Assembly: GCA_012862575.1 (NCBI GenBank)
Contig: BLSF01000080.1
Location: forward strand, 62,001 to 126,000
Direction of reading: 5' to 3'
Origin: Parietichytrium sp. I65-24A
Taxonomy: Eukaryota; Sar; Bigyra; Thraustochytrida; Thraustochytriidae
DNA length: 64,000 nt
Below, piece after piece: positions 1-10,298 of the stretch. The notes beneath the pieces were generated by a model. It searched no databases, was not told the DNA's origin, and saw only the letters and a program-made list of their open reading frames with translations. How positions within the stretch are numbered: the first letter of the stretch is position 1; every line of letters starts with the position of its first letter. A program made the translations under genes and the position numbers.

Positions 1-1400
1 TTTTGCAGAGGCATGATGCAGCTGATTGGCCCATTCAGAGTGAAAGTCGCAAGGACCTGCCCGGATTTTGCGTCCCAGATCCGTGCAGAGTGATCGCTGG
101 ACCCCGTGGCGACCATGGAGTCCCCGCCGCCGAGAAACGTGACAGCAGTGACTTGGGACTGGTGACCGCTAAACTGTACCATGGCGCTCCCCGACTCGAT
201 GCCAAAGATCCGCGCGTAGCAGTCATCTCCACCACTTAAAATGCGACTCTTGTCGCTAGACAGTTTGACGCTTCCGACCGCCTTTCCACCATGCGCCTTA
301 CGGATCTTGGTTCTGCATTCCCCGGTGCTGACGACCCAAACCTTGACTGTTCCGTCGACACTGCTGCTGACCAAAAGCTCCTCGTCGGAAGAGAACGCCA
401 GACCCAGCACGGCTTTGCGGTGCATCATAATATCGTCCTTGGCCTGGTACTCCAAATCCGTGCGCAGCTTACCAGTTCCCCAGTCCCAAAGCTCCACGAA
501 TCCGTCGCCGGTTCCCGTCGCGAAGGTCCGCGTGCTCTCACTGGCTCCGAACGCCACTGCCTGCACCTGGCTCTTGCTCCCAAGCTTGATCTTTGCCACC
601 AGCTCGACCTTGTCCGGCTCGTTGCTCTTCTCAACCTCGACGCGTCTCCGCTTCGCCTTCGGATCGTTCTCTTCTCCATCGCCACCGGCCCCGATGTCAA
701 CCCCATCTTTCCCGCCCCCTTCTTCTACTTCTTCTTCTTCACGTCCCATGCCTTTCTCCGTCGAACCGGCGGTCCTTGCCTCGCCGTCGCCACGCCGTTT
801 CCCACCGTTCTGCGCGCGCCACTTGAGCGCCTGGCCCACGATCTTGAGCAACGCGCCCGGGCCCATCTCCGACTCCATCTGCGGCGCCTGCAACCCGCCG
901 CCACGTTCACTCGTCACCGACGTCTCCCCATGCTCAAGCTTTCGAGCCAGCGCCTCCTTGGCCTTGTCCACGTTGCGCAGCATGTCCTCTCTCGCTCGCG
1001 ACGATGGCAGCATCACCGCGTCGCTGAGTCGTTCCATCCTCTCGCCATCTGCCTCTGCCAGCTGGCGCAGTTCGCCTTCCGAGCGCATGTTCCTCAGCAC
1101 CTTGCCCGCGCGTTCGCCGTCTCCGCGAGCCACCAAGTCTGCCAGCATGGCCTCGTACACCTGCCACGCGGACTCTTCGCTCAACCGCGTGCCCGCCAGC
1201 GCTCGCAGCACGCCAGCCCAGTCCCCGCCGCGGACCAGCGCCGCCGCCTCTGGTGCGGGGAGCGCTGGACATGACCAGGATTGAGAGATGGAGGGAACTT
1301 GGCTGGCAAGAGACGCCGCAGAGGAGGACAGCCCGCTCTCCGACAGGAACTGGTGCACCATACGCAGAAGAGTGTCCGCGCGCACCTCCAGCGAGGACAT
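1..1400 (-). CDS. SMU1: SMU1-like WD40 spliceosomal protein (3' end beyond window)
   Basis: This is a splicing factor of the SMU1 family, which acts with RED/IK in the spliceosomal B complex in the nucleus. About 466 codons are visible; the C-terminal WD40 blades lie left of position 1. The ATG at 1400 is followed at once by a LisH helix (residues about 7-30, LRMVHQFLSESGLSSSAASL). A CTLH-like helical region and an acidic/basic low-complexity linker (about 200-260) come next, with WD40 repeats from about residue 270. Diagnostic stretches close to animal SMU1 are DGFVELWDWGTGKLRTDLEY, QAKDDIMM and DGTVKVWVVSTGEC. The linker carries a KAKRRR basic patch, a possible nuclear signal. No intron is seen. 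Long open frames on the opposite strand here are shadows of this GC-rich gene. Family assignment is secure; completeness cannot be judged. Confidence 0.88.
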   Translation of the reverse strand, partial: MSSLEVRADTLLRMVHQFLSESGLSSSAASLASQVPSISQSWSCPALPAPEAAALVRGGDWAGVLRALAGTRLSEESAWQVYEAMLADLVARGDGERAGKVLRNMRSEGELRQLAEADGERMERLSDAVMLPSSRAREDMLRNVDKAKEALARKLEHGETSVTSERGGGLQAPQMESEMGPGALLKIVGQALKWRAQNGGKRRGDGEARTAGSTEKGMGREEEEVEEGGGKDGVDIGAGGDGEENDPKAKRRRVEVEKSNEPDKVELVAKIKLGSKSQVQAVAFGASESTRTFATGTGDGFVELWDWGTGKLRTDLEYQAKDDIMMHRKAVLGLAFSSDEELLVSSSVDGTVKVWVVSTGECRTKIRKAHGGKAVGSVKLSSDKSRILSGGDDCYARIFGIESGSAMVQFSGHQSQVTAVTFLGGGDSMVATGSSDHSARIWDAKSGQVLATFTLNGPISCIMPLQ

Positions 1401-1967
1401 CTCCCTTCGCCTCTGATTCTATGGTGCTCTGATTCTCGTGCGGTGACTCGCTAAAGCAGGATGAACGCTTGCAAGATGGAGCAGATTTCAATCGATGGAA
1501 AGATGATCGCGACGAGTGGCGCCAGGAATGAAGTGGCGCCTGACTGCGTGCTGCTCCGACGGCCTTGGGCGCGAGCTTTGCGTCTGTGCAGATGCCAATG
1601 CCAAACAATGCCAATGCCAATGCGTGCTGTGTGCTGTGAGTTTGGGTGTTTGGGTGTTTGGGTGTTTGCTTCTTGTGTGTTGTGTGTTGTGTGTTGTGTG
1701 TTTTTATGAAACGCGAGAGAGGACAAGTGGCGGAGGGTTATGCGTTTGTTTGAGATTGTTTGTTTGAGGAGCAAAGGAAGGGCTGAGCAAGTGATGCGAT
1801 GAGATGAGCTGAGCTGAGTTGAGGATGCATTTGATTGATAGATGGAGAGGTTATTGGGTTCGAGGACTTCGTATTGGTCAAAAAGCTGCTGTCTTGGCAA
1901 GACGGTAAGACGGCGTGAGAAGAACAGCACAGCTGCAGAGAAGGAGATGGTGATGGAGATGGACCGT
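1401..1967. other. Intergenic region with simple repeats upstream of SMU1
   Basis: No gene is seen. The stretch holds the SMU1 5' leader, a run of CCAATG-type units near 1595-1625, a T/G-rich tandem tract at 1641-1705 and GATGAGCTGA-type repeats near 1798-1823. The left part should contain the SMU1 promoter and the right part the 3' region of the following minus-strand gene. Confidence 0.6.
1641..1705. repeat. T/G-rich tandem repeat in SMU1 leader
   Basis: Three to four copies of an 8-bp unit TTTGGGTG are followed by several copies of a 7-bp TGTGTTG unit. It lies about 240 bp upstream of the SMU1 start codon. Confidence 0.8.
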
Positions 1968-3446
1968 TCATGGAAGGAGAATGTTGGAGCGGTTGCCTTC
2001 GTTGAAGCAGAATTGCTGCAAAATGCCATCGTCGTGCAGCAAGCAGGTCTGACAGAGGTCTGGCAGAGAAGGACCACTGTGCTGAAAGCAGTCGTAGCTG
2101 GATACCACGTACACAGTTATCGCGCTCGAGCTCCCCGTAATCGCTGCGAGCATGACGTTCACCGCTTTTGATGAAGGTTTTATAGACGCCCATGCTTCTT
2201 GGATGTTGAGTCCGGACGTCCTTTCTTCGTATGCGATGCAAACTCCATCCACAAGAATTTCCATGACAATTTGCGGGATAGCGAGTGTCAGGAGGAACTG
2301 AAAACTAATATCAAGGTTGAAAGGGTCTGTGGCTTCGTCCTGAGGGTTGGCATAGTAGCGCAAAGGCATCATGAGGACCGCGTCTTGGAAGATGTAGATG
2401 ATCGCGAAATTTACGAGAACCCCGACATGCTCTGAAACCATGTCCCATAACACCACGGTCGTGTGCCACTGCTTTTCAAAAGCAAGGAGCTCTTCCGGGT
2501 TTGCCAAGCGCGCCTTGGAACTCATGCTGGAGTAGGGAGCAATTCGTTCTGCGCGCCTTGAGAAGAGGCGCATCAGCAGTTTGTCGCGCTTGTGGAACGT
2601 TACCCTGAACAGAATCTCTGAAATGCCATTAATTACCAAATACGCCACCAGTTCTGTGGTATCTTTGATATTGGTTACCACCATTCGAGCCCAAACGGAA
2701 AAAAACACGAGAACGGTGTTCAGCTGCAAGAGAGCAAATTCTACTCGCAAAGTCTCGTTGGTCTTTGCCTGCAAAACAAGCGACTTTGTGTAAACCCTAA
2801 TGGGAAACATGACCACCTCTCTGATAATTGGAATTCCGAATGTTGCGAACAGAAATAGGTTGGACTCGAACAGGATGGACAGCAGCATGAGCAATACGCC
2901 CACAAACCCGATGGCAGTGGAAAGCAAAGCCATTTTCCAGCGAACGCGATGAGCGGGCTGCAGAACGCGGAAAAGAATTGCAGGAAGAAACGCCAGTGAC
3001 ATGAAGCTCCAAGGAGTGTACTTCTTCGTTTCCCACACGGGATGCACATCCATGAACCCGAACTGAATAAAGTAGCAGAATGCGCCACACCCCGTAAATG
3101 TTGCAGCAATTCTGTGCGAACTTTTGAAAATAAAGATGAGACCTGGCCCAAAGAATAATATTATAGACGGAAGATCCGTCACCGCGTAGCCCGCCTCAAT
3201 CTGCACGCACCACATGCGCGACAAAAGATTGTCTCTGTTTTCAATGCAGTACAGCTCGGTCCCGAGCCGTGTCTGGTTGAATCTCGCTCCCTCCTCCCTC
3301 CAGGTCACATGGAGGCTCGAGAACTTAAAGCCGCATAGACACAAGACCACAAAGGCTGTTCCGGTGCAAGCCCAAGCGAACAGTTTCAAAGACACTACCA
3401 CACCTTGCGTCGCCGCAGCGGCAAGTTTGCCGCCTTCCTTCTTCAT
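1968..3446 (-). CDS. Orphan multi-pass membrane protein, 492 aa
   Basis: I do not recognise the family. The ATG at 3446 opens a 492-residue frame with roughly nine to eleven hydrophobic segments, near residues 17-40, 95-112, 113-133, 146-163, 172-195, 197-215, 235-258, 265-285, 335-360, 385-405 and 430-450. A Cys-containing, partly charged loop (about 45-90) follows the first segment and may face outside or the lumen; it has an N-x-T sequon (NQT). A cytoplasmic-looking basic loop lies near 290-315 (RRAERIAPYSSMSSKAR). The C-terminal tail is Cys-rich. There is no transporter or GPCR signature I can name. Long uninterrupted coding and regular hydrophobic periodicity support a real gene; the function is unknown. 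Confidence 0.75.
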   Translation of the reverse strand: MKKEGGKLAAAATQGVVVSLKLFAWACTGTAFVVLCLCGFKFSSLHVTWREEGARFNQTRLGTELYCIENRDNLLSRMWCVQIEAGYAVTDLPSIILFFGPGLIFIFKSSHRIAATFTGCGAFCYFIQFGFMDVHPVWETKKYTPWSFMSLAFLPAILFRVLQPAHRVRWKMALLSTAIGFVGVLLMLLSILFESNLFLFATFGIPIIREVVMFPIRVYTKSLVLQAKTNETLRVEFALLQLNTVLVFFSVWARMVVTNIKDTTELVAYLVINGISEILFRVTFHKRDKLLMRLFSRRAERIAPYSSMSSKARLANPEELLAFEKQWHTTVVLWDMVSEHVGVLVNFAIIYIFQDAVLMMPLRYYANPQDEATDPFNLDISFQFLLTLAIPQIVMEILVDGVCIAYEERTSGLNIQEAWASIKPSSKAVNVMLAAITGSSSAITVYVVSSYDCFQHSGPSLPDLCQTCLLHDDGILQQFCFNEGNRSNILLP

Positions 3447-5067
3447 CTCTCAGCACATGAGCGCCGAGGACCTTGCCGGCGCCGCTGTGCCGGGCCGTGC
3501 CCCGGAGTCTTTAGATAGCTGGTAGTTGTGCGCCATCTGCTCCTTAGATGGATGCTGCATCCCCACCACCTGCCTCAACCATGTTGCATGCAGTTAAGCC
3601 TACTAGCATTGTGGTCAGATGACACGATGGCACCGTGGCACGATGGTGGTCCAACGGCTCCTTAACTTGTTGCATGAAATTGCCGTATCCCATGCCACCC
3701 ATAGCCACACAGGGACTCGCATGCTCCTTCATTCTTATGACTTTTGAGCTCGGCCTCACGGCGTTAGCTGTGCCGTGCAGCTTGCATGCCCAAAGCTAGC
3801 AGCGAAATGACATGCCTCCCAAGACTGTTGAGGGTTTTGCAATCCACAGCAAACGCGGAGCACTTTGATCACAGCTGGAGCAGCCGCTGCCTTCAACTTG
3901 TCAGACAGGAAGGTCCTGCGCCAATGATCTCGCAAATCTTGGGCGTCTTGTTGGTACCACAGCCCGCTCCGAAAGTTCATCAATGTTCAGTGTTTCAATG
4001 TTCAAATGCATGATCATCCAACACATTATTATTTTCTGTTCGAGTTCAACAACACAGTTGATTCGGAACGAAGTTTGCGAACGGATCTATTGGAGAGCAC
4101 ATTATGATTATTGTTGACTATCTCTATCGTAAGTAAAATTTTGCAATACATGCAGCGGAGCTGTAAGCTGTAATGTATTGTAAATCCCTGCGTGCAATAC
4201 ATGGTTCAAATGCATGCACAATACAAAAATACACATAAACAAAGAAATGAAACAAAGAAAAAATGGTTTAAACTGCGATCATGGTAGAACTGGCACGGGA
4301 ACTTTCAATTTATGGAAAAGGAGGAAAGCTGCAGATCGTGCCAGGAGGCACGACTGTATCTCGTTGCTTTCTTCTGTTCTGTTCTGTTCATGGAAAACAC
4401 CGAAAGTAATGCACGCTCACTTTCAGTCAACGACGAATTCGACGAGCTCGATGTTCACAATTCATTGCCGGCAAGAAATGTTGCTCACCTTGTCAACTGA
4501 AAAGGTAAGGATGGCGCTTGATACGGCGCGGAGTCGCGCTCTCTGTATAGCGGCAACTAGGTCAATCATTGGACTTTGCGCGAGAGGAACGCGACGAATG
4601 TGAGATGGCCATTTTCGCGCAGTCGCGAGACGTGGCTAAATGCTAATCGACAGCGCGGCGTGGAGAAAAAGCAAGGGATAGCACAGCATAACACAGATGT
4701 AGAGACTTTGAGGGTTGATCCGGTACGCGATGGCGCTCTAGAAGTTTAAAGTGCTTGCGTGCCTGTTGTCATATATATGCGTTCAAAGTGGAACCAATGG
4801 TAAAGGGCCGTAGTCCTACGCTATCTCTGGCCTGCAAGACCCGCCGTACGTCCATGAATCCTCCATGATCGTGGAGGTGAAAATGGATACCTGGACCACA
4901 AGCCCTTATACTTTATGCGCAAACTTGAAAACGTGGCTGTGACGAGTCTTGCAACGTAGACAAGGTCGAAGTTGTGCGCTCCGAGCTCGCAAGTCACGTG
5001 GCGATAGGGGGGACGTGGGACAACGCAGCAATTGGACTCAAGGACTCGACGGACAGCGACCGCAGAG
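3447..5067. other. Gene-free interval, about 1.6 kb
   Basis: This interval lies between two divergently transcribed genes and should hold both promoters. Around 4140-4220 it is AT-rich, with repeated GCAATACATG and AAATGCATG motifs. The longest ATG-started open frame (4214-4603, 129 codons) has low-complexity composition and no recognisable domain, so I do not call it. No RNA gene is seen. Confidence 0.6.
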
Positions 5068-6578
5068 ATGGGGTGCTCGAATAGCAGCTTGAAGGACAAA
5101 GCCGGCGAGAGGGGAAGGGTGCCCATGCAATCCAAGTTCCCGTCAGATGACGTGTTCAATGTTCCCTTGAATGTGCCGGCGAGAGAACAGGTTCAACACG
5201 GTCATCATCATCAGCAGCATCAGCAGCATCAGCAGCAGCAGCAGCAGCAGCAGCCCAATGCAGCCCGGCGCCTCAGCGAGGGGGTTCCCGCTCCTGAGCA
5301 AATTCGAGCCCCTGAACACATTCCCGCGCCGGCGCAAAGCAAAGCACCAAGCGCGATGGACCGCTTGGTATCAAAGGGAAACATCAAGGAAAAGTACGAC
5401 ATCTCCAGCCGAGTTCTTGGCTCCGGGCAGTTTGCTGTGGTCAGGCTCGGGAAAGACAAACGAACTGGGAAAAAGTGCGCGGTCAAAGTAATTCAATTAC
5501 ACAAGACGTCAGAGCATCGTCTTGCGCTGGAAGTGGAGATTCTTCTACGCATTCGTGGCCATCCAAACATCGTCGGACTGTTCGATGTGTATCACTCAAA
5601 GTCCAGTGTGCAGCTCGTTATGGAGTGCGTCGAAGGAGGAGAACTGTTCGAGTAAGTTGAAAAAAAGGCACGTCTAACACGCTTCGTCAAGGCTCGGACT
5701 CAATTCACTAACACATCTGTGTTGTCATCAGCCACCTCGTCTCACAAGGTCCGTATTCTGAGGCGGAGGCTGTGTACCACATGAGGCGCATTGTGTCCGC
5801 AGTGGAGTTCTTGCACCGCAATGGCATTGTTCACAGAGACCTCAAGCCTGAAAACCTTTTGCTCACCTCCAAGAATCCGAGATACGCTGAGGTCAAAGTT
5901 GCTGATTTTGGACTCGCTCGTCTCTACGGAGAAGACAGTATGCAGACTGTTTGCGGGACTTGGGCATACTGTGCCCCGGAGGTTCGACACGGTCCAGACG
6001 GTTACAGCGAGAATGTCGACATTTGGAGTCTCGGAATCATTCTCTTCGTTCTGCTCGCGGCTTACCATCCTTTTGACCCCCAAGCTGATGCTAGTGAAGA
6101 AGCCCTTTGGGAAAACGCTTGCGCTGGTAAATTCAACTTTAATGATGCTTCATGGAGAGGCGTCTCTAGCGAAGCGCAAGATCTAATTCGCAACATGATT
6201 GAGGTTGACAGCGCAAAGCGCTACAATGCCGAGGATGTGCTGTGCCATCCATGGCTGACTGGAGTCGACCACGATGTACAGCCGCTGAGCCCACGCATTA
6301 ACCTTGACTTGCAAGTGGTCAAAGCTAGGTACAGACAGAAGGTGCGCGCTGCTGGAAAGGCTGCGTGGGCGACGGTTGCGTTCCAGCAAATCGCAAAGGG
6401 CAAGAACCGCGGAAGCCAGGACACCACCACGAATGTGGTGGAGGAGTCCAAGGATGGGTCTGAGCCTTTGACGACCCGCGAGCTTGAAGAGAAGCGTAAC
6501 AAGAAGAGTGCTTTTTTCTCTGACGACGATGCCCCAGACCAAGCCGTGTCGCAAGAACAGATTGTGCTCTCCACTTGA
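5068..6578 (+). CDS. CAMK-group Ser/Thr kinase, likely N-myristoylated (2 exons)
   Basis: This is an active-looking serine/threonine kinase of the CAMK group, 476 residues. Exons are 5068-5651 and 5732-6578; the intron is GTAAGT...CAG and rejoins GA|C within the conserved GELFDHL stretch. The ATG at 5068 is chosen because it gives MGCSNSS, a strong N-myristoylation motif with a palmitoylatable Cys3. The upstream in-frame extension has only a TTG. A His/Gln tract (about 46-62) and Pro-rich linker precede the kinase domain. The P-loop is GSGQFAVV (about 118-125), the catalytic Lys is K140, the catalytic loop is HRDLKPEN (229-236), the Mg loop is DFGLA (from D253), followed by GTWAYCAPE. No EF-hands follow, so it is not a classic CDPK. 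The basic tail after the domain (KARYRQKVRAAGKAAW) might be a regulatory or calmodulin-binding helix. The substrate is unknown; membrane tethering is inferred. Confidence 0.9.
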
Positions 6579-6878
6579 GTAGTAAATTCTGGAGTCGAAA
6601 CAAACAGTATCGACTTTGCTGGGCAGTTCGCATGTACGCTGAGTGTGTAATCTACTACATTTTTCGATTTCCCGCCCTTCAACTCTTACGTTTGACTGTA
6701 AAAAATAAAAGAAATAAAAAAAAGTGAAGCGATTCTTCATCTGTCTGATGCTTCAGAGCAAGGAGTCAAATATCTCCCCGCCCCCAAGTAATCAGTACTG
6801 TTCCTTTTTTTTGCGAGGGGTATCAACATCTACATTGAAAAGGAGACAGGGTGTGGTGGTGTTCAGCGCAGTTACCAG
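6579..6878. other. Convergent 3' regions
   Basis: This is the space between two converging genes. It holds an A-rich AATAAAAGAAATAAAA tract near 6703-6722 that probably serves the plus-strand kinase as polyadenylation signal. Nothing else is seen. Confidence 0.55.
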
Positions 6879-8051
6879 TTAGTCTGCTTTGGCTTTCGCA
6901 GATACTGTATCAGCGCTGCCAGCCGATGAGCGCTTAGCGGGGAACAGGAGCGCCTTTGTCGTGGAAATCAAGCTGCCAAAAATCGGAATCAAAGACGGGA
7001 AAAAGTACGGCACATAAACCGCAATCCAATGCTCTGGAGGGTAGTAGAGCTGCGGCAACAGTGCCGGATCATAATACGCATCATCTGCGGCTTTCATGGC
7101 AAGCCATGAGGCCTCCACACAGGCCGCTCTAGTCTCGTAGTCCGCCAAGCCGTCCAACTTGGCCATGGCAAAGTCAGTTTCGTTCAAAGCGATCCACGCG
7201 CGTTCGTGCACCCGGTCCGGCACGATCATGTCCGGTGCCGACTGCAAGAGCGCGTCCAGCGCCGCTAGCGTTTCCCGCACGGCCGCTGCCCTCGTACACA
7301 CCATCTCTCTGGCGCCGTCTGCCGTGAGCCTCCCGTCCGCGTCCAAGCGCACATTGAGGCTGTCTGCGAGCAGCATTTTCAACAGCTGCAGCGGCTCCAC
7401 GAGGTCCTCTTCGCTCACCCACGTCTTGTCGTTCACGCCGAACGGCAGAATGTACACCCCGCCGAGCCCTGGCACCGTGAACGCCCGCGTCCTGTGCCCA
7501 TCGGCCGTTCTCACCGCCACGCCGGACTTGGCGGGCAAGTACACCATCCAGTGCACCGTTCGCTCGCGTTCATGTCGCGGCATGGACTCCGCGTTCCACC
7601 CGTTCGCGCTGAGAAACCTGTACAGATCTTCTTCCATCACATCTCCATCCTGCTCCTGCTCGCCTTCCGCGAGCCGCGACGCGTACAGCACTTGCGCGTC
7701 CAGCGCGAACCCCAGTCCCATCTCCCCGCGCGCTTCTTCCAGCACATGTCGCGCCGCCTCCCAAGCCCAGCTGCGGCCGCCGCCGTTCCACGCTCGGGAC
7801 ACCAGCAGAGAGGCTGCCACGCGCGAGGACATGCCTGCTCGCGGGCCCTCGCCAACGTCGCTGCAGGGACCATCTGAGGGCGCATTGGCCTGCGCCCACG
7901 CCGGCCGGGAGTGTCCCGAGCTCGGAGACCACGGCCAGGACGTCATGTCCAACGCCGAGAGCTGCGAAGGACACCACGGAGAGAACATGAACATGAACAT
8001 GGCGCACAGAGCCGCGCTCGTGGCGCTGGCCCATCGCCAAACGCGGCCCAT
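6879..8051 (-). CDS. PIGS: PIG-S, GPI transamidase subunit
   Basis: This is a PIG-S/Gpi17-type subunit of the ER GPI-transamidase complex, which attaches GPI anchors to proteins with a cleavable C-terminal signal. The ATG at 8051 gives 390 residues; an upstream in-frame TTG extension lacks an ATG. A hydrophobic N-terminal segment (TSAALCAMFMFMFSPW, about 11-27) acts as signal anchor. The lumenal domain shows the family pattern of a 'VHWMVYLP' strand (from about 153), then GLGGVYILPFGV and long helices. A C-terminal membrane segment (YYPPEHWIAVYVPYFFPSLI) is followed by a short basic tail. It is shorter than human PIG-S (about 555 residues). A GPI-anchored candidate substrate is encoded at 46123-47982. 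Assignment rests on topology plus the lumenal and C-terminal motifs. Confidence 0.78.
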   Translation of the reverse strand: MGRVWRWASATSAALCAMFMFMFSPWCPSQLSALDMTSWPWSPSSGHSRPAWAQANAPSDGPCSDVGEGPRAGMSSRVAASLLVSRAWNGGGRSWAWEAARHVLEEARGEMGLGFALDAQVLYASRLAEGEQEQDGDVMEEDLYRFLSANGWNAESMPRHERERTVHWMVYLPAKSGVAVRTADGHRTRAFTVPGLGGVYILPFGVNDKTWVSEEDLVEPLQLLKMLLADSLNVRLDADGRLTADGAREMVCTRAAAVRETLAALDALLQSAPDMIVPDRVHERAWIALNETDFAMAKLDGLADYETRAACVEASWLAMKAADDAYYDPALLPQLYYPPEHWIAVYVPYFFPSLIPIFGSLISTTKALLFPAKRSSAGSADTVSAKAKAD

Positions 8052-8186
8052 CCCTGCTCCGCTGTCAACTACCCAAACAACACCAAACACCAAACGCCAA
8101 AGGGCAAATGCCAATGGGCAAATGTTTAGTGGGCAAACGCCGACTGCCAGTACTGCCAGTGCCGAGTCAGCTTATCCTGGCGCGTG

Positions 8187-8239
8187 GCAGATTTGCAGAT
8201 TTGCAGTTTTGCAGTTTTGCAGTTTTGCAGTTTTGCAGT
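8187..8239. repeat. TTTTGCAG tandem repeat
   Basis: About six units of an 8-bp repeat (GCAGATTT or GCAGTTTT) stand head to tail, about 135 bp upstream of the PIG-S start codon. Confidence 0.85.
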
Positions 8240-9091
8240 CGCGTTTGACGCAGCAGCACGTCAGGCGCGAGACAGAAGAGAGGCGGGCGTTGGAAGAAAG
8301 GTTTGGCTTCGGCGTTCACGTGGTTGTGCGGAGATGAAAGTATGAAAGTATGAAAGTCGATGCTCGTGGCATGAAGCGGCAAGTGCAGGGAGGAATGAGG
8401 GAGCAAAGTGGCCATTGCCCGAGGCGTTTAGGAATAGAGAGCGCTGTGCTTGCATGCCTAACAGAGTTGAGAGTTGAGAGTTGACTTGGTTGACTTGGTT
8501 GACTCGTCGCGCAGAAGAAAGAGCGAACGGAGAGCGAGGCACCGTCATCGAGTCTTGGTTCGCCAGGCCTGACATTGCTGCCTCGGATCTCTTTGTCGCC
8601 CATGGACGACGCTTTGGAGACGTTGCATTTACTATGTTCGTGTCGCGAGTCGATGCAGCTGGAGCCTGTCTCGGGCCGCTGGACTCTTCACGATGCCTCT
8701 TCGAAATGCTTGATGAGAGAACCGAGCGACGGCTTGCGCTCCATGCCATGAAGAAGAGAAGGAAGTAAAGAAGAAAGGCATGCTTTCCATGTGCGAGCCT
8801 AGGTTCGCCTTCGCCGTGCCCGTCCAAGTTGCGCGATAGACCTTCGGTTCGGTTCCAGCAAATGCCTCGGGCAAAGAGTCTAGACGAGTTGCATGCTTCA
8901 AGATCAGGGATCTCTGAGTCGATGGAACCACAGCGCTGCTCGACAATTGTTGAATTTTGAATTTATCGCGTGATCTTCAATGACTTTCATTCATTCATCA
9001 AATTTCATCAGTGTGCCAAAATGCAACATTTCATCAACGCTCATCCCTGGATCACCGAGGACATGCCCTCCTCCCAGTGAGTACCTAAAAG

Positions 9092-9108
9092 ACCTGCATT
9101 TTGCAGGT
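9092..9108. repeat. Hairpin, first copy of a shared motif
   Basis: Perfect 7-bp arms ACCTGCA / TGCAGGT are separated by a TTT loop. The same core (AAGACCTGCATTTTGCAGG) recurs at 15594-15612. Confidence 0.7.
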
Positions 9109-9941
9109 TTCATCTTCTCAAGCGTTTTCGACCCATTTAGTTGGCATTTTTTCCCGATCAAGTCAATCAAGTTTAAAGTATCTCCTGGTAGCACCTACTA
9201 AATAGTAGTACCTATAGTTAGTATGTCATGTGCGCAATATGAGGCAATCTTCGATGCGAAAGATACACAGTTTTGTTTGTTTGTTCTCGATTTCAATTGA
9301 TTGAAAAAGAATAAATTTCAAAAGCTAATTTTTTGAAAGTCACTCCTTGCTACGGAGCCCGTGTCGGCGGAGAAAACACACACCAAGTAGTTGCGACGAA
9401 AGTGACGAAAGCGTCCGACCAGACTGACCAGACCATAAGAATCGTAAGAGACTCATAACCTTCCGATAACATGTCGTAACCTCGTCCATCTCTTCAGAAC
9501 ATCACTGCGACCAAGTCAAGTTTGGGAACGTTGTCTATCCTATCTTTTCAAATTCGTCACTGTTTTTTTCAGAACATTCACAGCGACCGTGACTGTACCG
9601 ACTGTACCGGTAATACACTGTGACAGTGGAGTCTTGAAAGAGCTGAGCTCCAAAGTGAGAGGAGGTCGGCCCTGTCCTACGAAGCGAGCGCACTGAGCGC
9701 ACACTCTTTGTGTCGATGTTGGTTGGCGACGATGGTGCTGGTGATGATGATGTGCAGCTCTAGTCGTGCGAGAACTAGAATTTCCAAGAATGGCGAGAGC
9801 GGACAGAGACAGGGAAGAATCTAAGCACAGGTGCTGCTTCTTTACCGTCAACAAGCTGCGACCCACACAAAGGTCAAAAGCATGAGATCTATACTTCCTG
9901 TCTGTCAGATGTGGACAGGGAGCCTGCCCCCCCCCCACACT

Positions 9942-10007
9942 CTCTCTCTCTCTCTCTCTNNNNNNNNNNNNNNNNNNNNNNNNNCCCCCCCCCCCCCCCC
10001 CCCCCCC
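9942..10007. other. Assembly gap between (CT)n and poly-C
   Basis: A CT dinucleotide run ends at 9959, 25 Ns fill 9960-9984, and 23 consecutive Cs follow to 10007. The true length and sequence of this low-complexity tract are unknown. Confidence 0.97.
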
Positions 10008-10298
10008 TTCCCTCCTGCTTTTATTCACTTGATCTCACTTTGGCCTAAGGTGGACAGGCGCGGGAAGTCGGCGCTCAGCTTGCTCAGTTTACTCAGTAAC
10101 GTTTCCGGCAACTGAGACTCGGAACTTCACATACCGTACCAATGCGTAGTTGGTATCCGAGGTGCACACTCTCCCAAAGGTCCCGTCAGTCCCGTCTAGT
10201 CAGGTTAGGTGGGAGGATCAAAGTAGTTCTGCAACGTGGACTGGGAAGAGTATGCCGCTGCTCGCTCAAGTGCGTGCGTGGAGTCTCTGATATTGATA

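Larger units (their letters stand above)
8052..10298. other. Divergent intergenic region, 2.2 kb, with assembly gap
   Basis: No convincing gene is seen. Near the PIG-S start there are repeated TTTGGCATTTG-like motifs (8083-8141 read on the minus strand). A TTTTGCAG tandem lies at 8187-8239, a perfect hairpin at 9092-9108 and a run of Ns at 9960-9984. Open frames at 8261-8827 (minus) and 8481-8768 (plus) overlap each other and lack domain signatures. The last few hundred bases should be the promoter and leader of the giant RND gene. Confidence 0.6.

Noticed and set aside
241-1284. Two long overlapping plus-strand open frames opposite SMU1
   Set aside because: They are antisense to a well-matched WD40 gene, Ser/Pro- or Leu/Arg-rich and without domain pattern.
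5032-5067. Upstream extension of the CAMK kinase
   Set aside because: It starts with TTG; the first ATG at 5068 gives a strong acylation motif.
7159-8337. 392-codon plus-strand open frame opposite PIG-S
   Set aside because: Composition (Ser, Ala, Arg) and lack of domains mark it as the shadow of the GC-rich minus-strand gene.
8261-8827. 188-codon minus-strand and 95-codon plus-strand frames
   Set aside because: They overlap each other, have no domain signature and contain translated simple repeats (VNQVNQVN).
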